The position numbers were made by a program, and so were the translations under genes. From Hydractinia symbiolongicarpus (taxonomy: Eukaryota > Cnidaria > Hydrozoa > Anthoathecata > Hydractiniidae), in assembly GCF_029227915.1 (NCBI RefSeq), contig NC_079876.1:30169828-30229827 (forward strand): DNA of 60,000 nt, read 5' to 3'. Below are positions 35,151 to 44,880 of this stretch, in pieces (the first letter of the stretch is position 1; the number at the start of each line of letters is the position of its first letter). Under the pieces are notes generated by a model. The model was not told the DNA's origin. It saw only the letters and a program-made list of their open reading frames with translations, and searched no databases.

Positions 35151-36554
35151 GCCATGTGAAAATCAAATCCAATAAGTAAAATTTAGTTAAAAAAATAATT
35201 TTTTGAGGAAACTAATTTATCACACCGCAGTTTGTAACATGTAATTGGTAATAATGTAATAATGTAATTGGTTCAAGAAGCTTGAAAGGTGGATATATTT
35301 TGGATAAGGTAGAAGATTGGATTAATGAATTAAAGATGCTGAGTAAAATTGCTAAAACAGAGTCGCAAGGGACATAAAGTTGTTTTATCAGTGGCTGGCT
35401 ACAAGCATAAATTAACATACTGTATGCGAACATACCACACATATATAATTATTGGAAGAAGTACTCGTAGTTATTAATTCGAATTAATACCAGCACTGAC
35501 GGGAGGTATTAAAGTAAACAATAACGAGAGACAACTGCTGTCACTCCCGGTTAAACTTGGTCGTCTTACGAATATTCTAAAACTTATCACAAATAACTGA
35601 ATATCTTGGTAAACAAATAAAAAAACAGACTCGACAATATGAAGAAGATCCAGAACTGAAACAAAAGAAAAAACAATCAAACAAAATAAATTGCTAAGAT
35701 TAGTGTCATTCTTGATCATGTCAGAAGTGAAATGTGTAAGCAGGAAATCAGACTGAACGATATCAACCAGGAAGCAGTGTATCTAGTTGACTGACTACCT
35801 TCAAGGAACGAGAGATACACAATTAACAAGCTATGCTTCTGGGCTCAGATTCGAATTTCAAGTTCACAATTGATCATGCTTTGTCATGCAAATAATGTGG
35901 CTTCCTTTCGCTTAGACAATGAAATCCGTAATGTCACTGGGATGTAACTAAAAGAGGTTTGTCATGATGTACGCATTGAACCGTGTCTACAACAGTTACC
36001 TGGTGAGCCATTGAGCCAGTGGACAGCGAATGTTTCTCAGGAATCGAGAGTTATGTATGCACAAGAGGCTTTTGGAACACTGGTCAAATGGCATTTTTAG
36101 ATGCGAAGGTGTGCTACCAAAAGCATATGATGTAAATAAAAAGGAAAAAAAGAAAAATTACAATAAACTTATTTTGCAAGTAGAGCATGAAACTTTAACG
36201 CCACTAGCGATATCCGTGTGTGGCGGAATGGGTCGCGTGTGTCGAAAGTTCTATACTCGGCTTTCCGAAATGATTTCTGAAAAGCGTAAACAACATTTTT
36301 TAAAACTTTCGGCATGGATATGACGTAACATTTGTTTTGCGCTTATCAAGTCTATATGCATATGTGTTCGAGGAAGTCGATCAGTCTTTTCATCTAACCT
36401 TGTCGCATCTCTGTCAGTGGATCCTAAAGTAGTTCTGCTACCTTTATATATCATACTTATGTCGACATCAACTGAATAGCATTTTTCTTTTAATAAAGCG
36501 GCGATATTTCGGTATAGAAAAATTATAACAAATTATTTTATTGAAATGTATGTA
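35151..36554. other. No gene seen
   Basis: Open frames up to 97 codons (36030-36323) lack recognisable motifs; 36240-36330 is partly palindromic (TCCGAAATGATTTCTGA). Confidence 0.45.
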
Positions 36555-36734
36555 CAGTTGACTCTCTCTAATCCGAATCTCAAGGGGGATAATTCTCTTT
36601 CAGATTACAGAGAGTCGGATAGTAGAAAGTAGATTATGAGAGTTTCTTAAGGAAAATCGACGCTGATTTTTAATTTGTTTGGATTATAGTTAAAGATTTG
36701 GATAATAGAGATTCGGATTGGAGAGAGTCAACTG
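36555..36734. mobile_element. Pogo/Tc1-type MITE, 180 bp, TA target site
   Basis: Starts CAGTTGACTCTCTCTAATCC and ends with GGATTGGAGAGAGTCAACTG, flanked by TA on both sides. CAGTTGACTC ends with TA duplication are typical of pogo/Tigger MITEs. No coding sequence. Confidence 0.85.
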
Positions 36735-36819
36735 TATATACGTTTTAATTAAATATAATGTTCAAAAAAGGACCATAATTTTTTTGTAACATACTGTGTG
36801 CTTCTATGCTACCTTCGTG

Positions 36820-38930
36820 TAGTATGGATGGAGCATGATGACGGGTCTATTCAGAGCAATACGCTAACTATCTTGTGAAATGCCTTAGTCTATTAGAATT
36901 ACTAAAACCTTTTAGAAATAACTCAACAAATTTTACTGTTTTGCAAAAAAAAAAAATGCTAGAGTACTATTTCTTTTTAGGAGTCAAAATATACCCAATA
37001 TTAGCTAAATCAAATTCTATTCATACTATTATTACCTAATAGCTATTTTCAACCGGTTATTATGAGAAAGTCGTAGCGTTCAATGGCTAGAGAGCCTTAA
37101 GAACGGGCCTAGGACAGCAGAATATAACTTAACTTCGTAGCAACCATAACAGTCATAACTCAATTTTATTTAGCTAGTTACACTATATTAATAACTATGT
37201 CCCTCCAATAGTTTTTCTAACAGCTACGAACAAAAAAAGTCCATATACATTTTTATCATTTTTGTCATAAGGTTTTAGTTTTAAAAATATTGAAAGTTCA
37301 AAATCACATTACACTGCTTCCTATGAACAGCAAAAAAAACATATGATACACACAAGTATTTTTCTAAAATATCGTTTTTATTTGTGTATGGATAGTTATT
37401 CAACTCTACTGCTTGTTTCAATATCTCTCTTTTGATAGATGTATGGATAGGTGTCCCACATTTCTTCATTTTTACTGCGTCGAATAAAGTATTCCGTGAA
37501 TTGAGCTGTTAGAACATCTAAGGTTGGCGTGCTAAATATTTTAATTCGCGCGAAGGGTAAGATCAAAAAATGCGTTTTTCAAATGATGCATGTATATTGA
37601 TAAAATCTCTATTTTTATAAGGTATGGATGGATCTCTCATTTGATTGGTTGTTTACTGAGTAGAACTAATTTTGTATACACAGGTCTGCTAGGACATGCT
37701 GTATGTTTTTCCGCCTGAAGGTATTTTGCAAAATATCCTATTAATATTGTATGGTGGTATGGATCGGTCCCCCTTGTTCCTGCTTCTTACTGAGTGGAAT
37801 AAAGTCTTCCCGTGAATTTACATGCTAGGACATCTGATATTATCGCGCGTGATTGTTATCGGAGTGGAATGAAGTGTTTTTAGACATATATGGTAGGGTC
37901 TTTTTCTTGATTGCTTCTTTGTGGTGTAGAATAAAGTTTCGCTTTTGATTCGCTTACTAGCTAAATCTCCTTTTTAGTAGTGTATGGATGGATATCTAAC
38001 ATTATATTCAGCGTGAAAGGCAACTTCCAAAATTCTCATTTCAAATGATGTATGGATAGGTCTAACACTCCCGTGCCTGTTTTCTGAGTGGAATAAAGTC
38101 TTTTCTCGAATTGGCCGACCAAGAGATTTAATACTTCACCTTTCGCGATAGCGTTTTTATCAGATATCTTTTAAGTTGTATGTCAGGATCTTTTGCTCCC
38201 TTGCCTGTTTACAAAGTAGAAGAAAGGCTTTTTTATTCGCTTGCTAGAACATTGAACATTTCATTTGGTACGAGCTTCTTCCTACAAGGTTCGAGAGAGC
38301 TTTAACAAAATCTTTGATGTATGCACATGCAATGATATACGCACGCGCGTGCTACTCGCCCTTTCGATTTGTGAGTAGAAAAAAGTGATCGTTGGACCGT
38401 TTTTTATTCTGTTCTTTTTTTTATATTGCGTAAGATTATTCCCCAAAATACTTTTTTAATGATGAATTGATAGGTTTCGCTACTTGTCTAATTGTTTTTT
38501 AATCAGAATAAGATTTGCCTTGTTTAGCTTCACAAAACATTCAATATCGTATATATTGCGGGAATGGTTTCCTAAATTTTGTTTTCAGTATTGTATGTGT
38601 AGGTGTGGATGTGCCAGGCTAATTGCCTAAATATTTACCCTAATAGGACATCTTTCCCAATTACTTAATTCAATTCGCTTGCTTGTGTACTGACTAGAAT
38701 AAAGTTTCCCCTTGCTTTTTTGTTTCCGAACAAACTCGTTAAAATTTAGAACACTTGTACACATTTCATGTGATAAAAAAAGACCTTAAATGTTAATCGA
38801 GATATTTAGTAGGCCTTTGCGTTTTAATTCTTAGTATTTAACCAGAATTTCAAAATTTGTTTAACGATGAATTTCACGTTGCAAAAATTAAATGCGTACG
38901 GTACGGTATGGATGGATGCGTTGTTTTATG
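36820..38930 (+). repeat. Array B, middle copy, opposite to left arm
   Basis: Repeated units with GTATGGATGGAT or GTATGGATAGG, GAATAAAGT, TTGCTTACTAG-like and CTAGGACATCT words, in reverse complement to 12900-15240. It has the orientation expected of a right arm but lies 15 kb inside the right end, with no array A beside it. Confidence 0.7.
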
Positions 38931-40873
38931 AATGACGAGCATATGCCATAACCCATTGGGTAATTAATTACTCTGCAAGTAATAAAAGAGACACAGTTAC
39001 ATTAATACATGCAGCCATGCTGCCGAGCATGGTGATACATACTAACTTTCTGCAGCCCTTCCCTGGCCTCTTCCCAGCTGAACTTGTGTTATGTTATATA
39101 AGTACAACGTCGTCCGTAGCGAGGTTATAATAATACAACCTCGTCCCTGGCTATAATCGCTGTTGCGATGTCAGAAAAATACAACTAGTAGCTTTTTAAA
39201 CGTCCTGGATATTTACGTTACACTTTAATAAGGGACATTAAATTAACGGGAATTTTTAAAAAAGTCTGGCTAAAAAGCGAAAATAGCCGAAAACCAGTTG
39301 GCTAAAAGAAAGTTTTCAGATAGGTGGCTACACCCTTTACTTTAGAAAAAAATTTGGCGAAAGTCTAAAGTTTGTTAATTCAAGGAGACAACAGTTTCAA
39401 CAAACCTGTAATACTTAGCTACGGTTTTTAACTCACAATTAATTTTGTAACAACAAGCTTTATGATGTGTTTTTATTTGAAGTGACATTGAATTTTGTGA
39501 ATTCCAAGTAAATTAAGTCTATTGTTGCAAGACTATGAAAGTTATTGGTTCGAATCCAATCCATCTTTAAAAGGTGGTAGTTCAAATTAAAGAACAACAT
39601 GGTGTGCAGTAATTAGTTTCATACTGCAACAAACAATAATCCAAATCAATTCAAAATTTGTGATTCATTCAGTAATACACTTATTCTATCTTTTTGTGTG
39701 CAAAATTGCGGTGTAATAGAATAAGCTACATTAATCTCCGGTATTTTAATTATTTTTAATTGCCATTGATCATAAGAACCGCCGTACGCTTTGTTACCCA
39801 GTCTTTTGTAACCACATCATCAAGTTCTATCCAAGCCAGTACCGATAAGTAACGATATGGAGGAGATTCTTATTTATCTTTTGCTGCTTTTTTAAAATGG
39901 AAACAAATCAGAAATTTAAGCTCTTCGAATTTTTCTACCGTGATTAATCAAAAGTTAAGGCTCTTTACATTGCTTTTTAATGGTTCGACAACGAAGATTT
40001 GAACAGCCAGATTTGAATAGTAAAGTTGTTGGGTTTTGACAAGGTTTAAAATGTTCTCCTTAAGACATTTTTGACTTCTAAGGGCTTTGTTTTTACAACA
40101 TACTCACTATAAAAAACGGACAATATATCGATAATGTAGAATTGATATTATGTCCATATGCACTGGAATGAACGGGCTTCTAAATATTGATATATTGACC
40201 ATATGTATGAAAAATGGATATATTGATGATTTTTTCGGGAGATCCGAGAATCCATATAATATAGAGACCTGGTGACTATGTCAGGACGGAGCGCATCACT
40301 GCTGCGTCTATCCGCTGCACTGCAGGGCGTTCCGCGGTTTACGGACTACTGCATCCTTGTTCCCATCCTCTTCCCTGTTTCAAACAAGGAAATATAACAC
40401 TAAGATTTATTTATTAACGTCATCATCAGGCATCTACAAACTTGAGAAGCCGCCACTTACACTAGGCTGAGTCTGTAGCCAGGATAGCCAGCTCAACCAT
40501 CCATAACATTTCATATCATACTTTATGACTAGCCTAGTTATTTAAGCTTTCTTTGATAGAGAAAGAAAAAATTGATCATAAAGGCGGTTTGAAGGGAAAA
40601 CGCTGGGTCTCCTGGCTAAATTTGTGGCTAGACAGACTCGTTTTTTCACAGAACTGTGCGTTTCTCTGCACGATAGTCGTTTAGGGGACGTAGGTAATGT
40701 TTATTTACAGGTAATCAAGATTCTAATATGAAAGTGAAAAACAATAAACTGCGAAAATCTATTTCATGAAATTTAAATTCACTTTTCGAACGTTTTCTTC
40801 AATTCAATTCAATCTTGCAAAGTTTCTATGATTAAAGTAGGTAAGATATATTCTATCATCTGAATATATCTTC
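38931..40873. other. Non-coding, contains repeat copy at 39521
   Basis: Apart from the repeat at 39521-39656, no gene or element was recognised. 40110-40250 has several ATATTGA/CATAT words. Confidence 0.45.
39521..39656 (+). repeat. tRNA-arm-bearing repeat, copy 2
   Basis: Direct, about 90 % or better match to 34689-34820, with the T-arm conserved exactly. Differences are concentrated in the would-be anticodon region (TTGCAAGAC here, TTGTAAAAC there). Confidence 0.7.
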
Positions 40874-41867
40874 TTGTTTCATGCAAAAGATCTAGAGTGG
40901 ATCTCAACAAAGAATTATCCTGCTAGCAAAATGGAAAAGTTGCTCCGTGAAAAACTTGAAAATAACAACAGCAAGAGAAAAGGACAACGACACCTTATTT
41001 CATGGGCAGAAGCAATGCATATAAGGACAAACAAGAAACAAAGAAGGCAGATAATAAAAGGAGGATTGAATTACATAGTATGTAAATCTGTGGAGACGTT
41101 GATAAAGACTTCATGAAATGTTATAACACCATTGCGGGGACATTGGTGTACCTCGTGTTGAGGAGAAGTCTGGCGAAGACAGTGATTTTGATTTCCCAAG
41201 GATGGAAAATACAGAGATTGATGGTAAGTAGAATTGTTGTTACATTTCTTGACACTTCATATATCATGATTTTACACTAATTGTGAAAACATTCGGGTTG
41301 AGGTACTGTAGGGTTTAAAAAATAGTGGCGACAACGAAAATCAGTTGTTGAAAAGATGTGAAGAAGAAGTCAGCATACTCAAAAAAGAAATGTCTACCTA
41401 CTGGCTTTTTTACAGTATAATTGGAAAATGAGATAGATGTCAATAGCTTCAACTTTTATGCGAATGAGGTATGCTGAATGCTTCTTTTGCCTAATTGTGC
41501 TAGTTTATATTTATATTTATTTTTTTTTGGTTTTGTCAAATGTTCAGGATTCTTCTTTATTGTGTGCTTCTCTTATCTTATCTTAACAACAGCTCTTGCA
41601 GTTTTAAAACTTAGGATTAGATATGGTTTCTCAAATGCTTTTCTATGACATTTTTTTATATTTCAGTGCTTACCAATGGCGAAAAGGTTAATCCTGAAGG
41701 AAGGCATGGACTTCGCGGAAAGGCAACTGTTGGAAGGGTGTCAGGAATTGCTGGTGTTATTGCCATTGATCAAAACATATCTGCTATAGATAATGAAGAT
41801 GATTTGACAAAAAAGTGACAGTGAAAGCGATTTTTCCCTGTCCGGCTCAGACAGTGACCCGGAATAA
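40874..41867 (+). pseudogene. Frameshifted candidate gene, unknown family
   Basis: 40874-41116 is open (80 codons), basic, with ISWAEAMHIRTNKKQRRQI. Past its stop another frame continues as DIGVPRVEEKSGEDSDFDFP to a donor (G before GTAAGT at 41224). An acceptor TTTCAG at 41666 joins in phase to VLTNGEKVNPEGRHGLRGKA..., ending in TGA at 41816-41818. Losing one base of the A-run there would extend the frame into an acidic tail, SDSESDFSLSGSDSDPE, and stop at 41867. The acidic Ser/Asp tail and in-phase splice sites look like former coding sequence. I do not recognise the family. It lies in the second inverted-repeat structure, so it may be element-derived. Confidence 0.35.
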
Positions 41868-42043
41868 TTTAGCTCTTATCGTCTGTATTTATTATTTGAA
41901 CTACCATAGCTCTTTTCCGGGATTACATATTTTTTTAAGATTTCGTATCGTATCCGAAATCTTGTTTAAACGGGCTTTTTCCTCCTTCGTTTTCCTTCTT
42001 ATCCTTCTTACTCATTTCACACAGTATGTTCTATTGTTTGTAA

Positions 42044-42227
42044 TCTCTTTAATAATAGCCGTCGTCTGTCTGTCTGTGTGTCCGCGAAAGCCGTGTCCCG
42101 TAACGGAAACACGAATTTTTAAAATGCGCATCAATACCAAATGCGATATATTTCTGTCCACTTTGTTGCAACGGGTTAATTTGAAGGACGGACGACCCCG
42201 TGGATTTTTCCACGGGCTAACGACTAG
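42044..42227 (+). mobile_element. Helitron-like repeat, family 1, copy B
   Basis: Follows A, starts TCTCTTTAATAATAGCCG, has the CTGTCTGTCTGTGTG run, and ends with hairpin CCCGTGGATTTTTCCACGGG, CTAACGA, CTAG before T. A complete 184-bp copy. The 154-codon frame 41815-42279 crosses it and is not a gene. Confidence 0.85.
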
Positions 42228-42384
42228 TCTCTATAATAATAGCCGTCGTCTGTCTGTCTCTGCGCGGACCCCCCGCTGAGTTAGAAAATGATGTTGCGGA
42301 AACACGAATATCAAATGCGATATGTTTTTATCCACTTTGCTGCGACAGGTAAATATAAAGGACGGGCGACTAATCAACGACTAG
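42228..42384 (+). mobile_element. Helitron-like repeat, family 1, copy C, head-to-tail with B
   Basis: Begins TCTCTATAATAATAGCCG at the very base after copy B's CTAG and ends CAACGACTAG before T. The 3' hairpin is lost, leaving GACTAATCAACGACTAG. Confidence 0.82.
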
Positions 42385-43261
42385 TCAATTTATATTATCA
42401 ACTTGTGTCAAGTCATTAAAGTATGTTTCTGAACTATAAAGGGAATGAAATAAATTGAATTTGTTCCGAAATCTTTTAGCCTGCAAGGACTTTTCATTCT
42501 ACTTTAATCAAGAAGAGAAAAACTATTAGCTCTATACTATATTTCAACTATTTGTAGAATATATATTTTTCCTTTTTAACAAGTAGTTAATTGCTTCTTA
42601 GAATAATACAAGACGTATAATATACGTAAAACTAGCACACCTCATACGTGACACTGTATTATACATATTCATTTGTGGAAATAAATTAAAATCAATCACA
42701 ATGGGCGAAAAGTGAATGTCTCAAAATATCATTCCCTATGTAATATATTAAAAAGGATGACCACAAGCTTGATCATATTATTTTTGAAGTAATCATAAAA
42801 AAACTTCCTATATTAACAAAAAGCAATTCATAAAGAAGTAGCAATCTTCTTGTGAAACATTCTGTGATGCCACGGATGCTAATTGTTTTGACTTTCGTAG
42901 TGCATGAGCATATTTTTAGAAAGTAGCTTTTAGTCTGTGAAATACACAAACACTACTAGATTTCATCAAGACTCTACAACTATAAACTACAATCGTTCAA
43001 TATATATTAACAATTGTTTGACAAAAAACGGATTCTTCTATATTCGAAAGCATAACAGATTAATCCTTAGCGAAGACGGCGTGATACATATTTGCCGAAA
43101 CTTTGTTCCGGTATACGTTAACAAGTTTTAATGTTGTGAAACAAAAAAAGGTTTCTTTCAACCAAGAGATAATCGGCATATACAAAAGTATTCAGGTCTT
43201 AATTCATCGAAACAAGACAAGTAGAGTTCGTATATGTGACAATACCTTAGACACATTTCAT

Positions 43262-43480
43262 TTTCCGGCCAAAATTAAGCGAAACGAGAGAAACATGGAG
43301 CGCTTAATTGATAATGGCATAGACAAGTGCCGACTTCGGTGATTTTTGGTCTAAAATTTAGTTTTATATTGTCAAAATTGAACGAAACAAGAGAAACATG
43401 GAGCGTTTAACTGATATTATCATAGACAAGCGCCAAATTCGGTAACTTTTGTTCTGAAATTTTATATTTCGGCCAAAATT
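43262..43480 (+). repeat. Array D, two units of about 116 bp
   Basis: CGAAACGAGAGAAACATGGA at 43280 recurs as CGAAACAAGAGAAACATGGA at about 43383, with matching sequence after it. Part of the right arm of the second inverted-repeat structure. Confidence 0.7.
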
Positions 43481-43489
43481 GAATGTCAA

Positions 43490-43890
43490 AAAGTATTATC
43501 TAAAAGGTTATGAAAGGCCCAATTCACCAAAACAACTGAACCTGTTATGTATAGATTGCTTCTAGAAACATGACCATTTTCCTGAATTTTTATCAATGGC
43601 CTAGCTCACCGAAACAAGTAATTCTATTATGTACGGATTGCTTCTAGAAACAGGATCTTTTTCCTGAATGTTTATCAATGGCTCAATTTACCGAAATAAC
43701 CGCATCTGTGATATATGGATTGCTTCTAGAAATAGGAGTTTTTTCCTGAATGCTTAACAATGGCCCAATCCACCGAAACAACTGAATCTGAGATGTATGG
43801 ATTGCTTCTAGAAACAGGAGCTTTTTTCTAAATTTTTATCAAGGGTCTAATTTACGGAAACAACCGTATCTCTTACGTAATACTGATCAC
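43490..43890 (+). repeat. Array C, about four units of 95-100 bp
   Basis: Each unit contains TGTATGGATTGCTTCTAGAA or a close variant, a stretch like TTTTTCCTGAATGTTTATCA, and CAATGGCCCAATCCACCGAA. Related units lie in reverse complement at 51830-52068. Confidence 0.85.
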
Positions 43891-43958
43891 TCGCCTTCAC
43901 TACTGGTATTTGGAACATACATTGCTTGTGATGTATTCTGTTAGACTCAAACAAACTG

Positions 43959-44187
43959 ATCATGTCTCGTTGGGTAAGCGCAGTAAAACACAAGATGTGA
44001 AATTGAGAATGAATATTTAGGCGTGTCTGCTAAATTTGTTTCTTTGTCTCTGATATTATGATGACCACTGGCGAATCGGCCATCATGGCTTGTTTATCTA
44101 CCAACTACAATTGATGTACTGATAAGAATCGTTTTGTGGGAAGATGTCCAGATAATTTTTCGTTTGTATATAGTGCGAGACCATCAT
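43959..44187 (+). repeat. Unit E, right arm copy
   Basis: Reverse complement of 28059-28285; about 85 % identical by eye. Confidence 0.85.
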
Positions 44188-44296
44188 GGCGATGGTAGTC
44201 ACCGTTTTCCCCAGTTCAATTTAACTGAAAAGTTAAAATATTTTTTGAAACTATTTGTATGAAGCTTAACTGCTGTAAGCCCCTGCGCTTCTTAAC

Positions 44297-44880
44297 AGGC
44301 TACTACACTCTACTACAAGCTACTACAGGCTACTACACTCTGCTACAGAGAAATACGCTTTACTACAGAGAAATACATTCTACTACGCTCTACTACAGGC
44401 TACAACAGTCTACTACAAGCTACTACAGGCTACTACACTCTACTACAGAGAAATACGTTCTACTACGCTCTACTACACGCTACTACACTCTACTACAGAG
44501 AAATACGCTTTACTACAGAGAAATACATTCTACTACGCTCTACTACACGCTACTTCACTCTACTACAGAGAAATACGCTTTACTACAGAGAAATACGCTC
44601 TACTACAGAGAAATACGCTCTACTACGCTCTACTACGCTCTACTACACGCTACTACACTCTACTACAGAGAAATACGCTTTACTACAGAGAAATACATTC
44701 TACTACGCTCTACTACACGCTACTACACTCTACTACAAGCTACTACAGGCTACTACAGATGCTACTACAGGCTACTACGCTCTACTACAAAGAAATACGT
44801 TCTACTACGGCCTGCTACAGAAAATAACGTACTGCTACACATCGCTACGAAAAATTACGCTTTGCTACATTGTATTACAA
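44297..44880 (+). repeat. Array F, right arm, 10-bp periodic
   Basis: Almost 50 consecutive 10-bp modules of the form TACTACNNNN or AAATACNNNN, for example TACTACACTC, TACTACAGAG and AAATACGCTT. The last modules (after about 44800) are diverged. The 259-codon frame 44259-45038 rich in YYTLLQ words is a by-product. Confidence 0.92.

Larger units (their letters stand above)
27941..44880. mobile_element. Second inverted-repeat structure, about 17 kb, inside the giant element
   Basis: Left arm: array F (27941-28048) then unit E (28059-28285). Right arm in reverse complement: unit E (43959-44187) then array F (44297-44880). E arms match over about 228 bp (for example GTCTGCTAAATTTGTTTCTT). The left outer array is much shorter than the right, so the left end is probably truncated; no target duplication was found. 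Inside are a broken SAP-like exon, a frameshifted gene, hairpin MITEs and a stretch of array B. No transposase was recognised. Confidence 0.6.

Noticed and set aside
41815-42279. 154-codon frame
   Set aside because: Runs from the acidic-tail pseudogene through two Helitron-like copies; rich in frame-independent hydrophobic codons, no domain.
27941-44880. CRISPR-like array interpretation of the 10-bp and 88-bp arrays
   Set aside because: Units are contiguous tandem repeats without unique spacers, in intron-bearing animal DNA.
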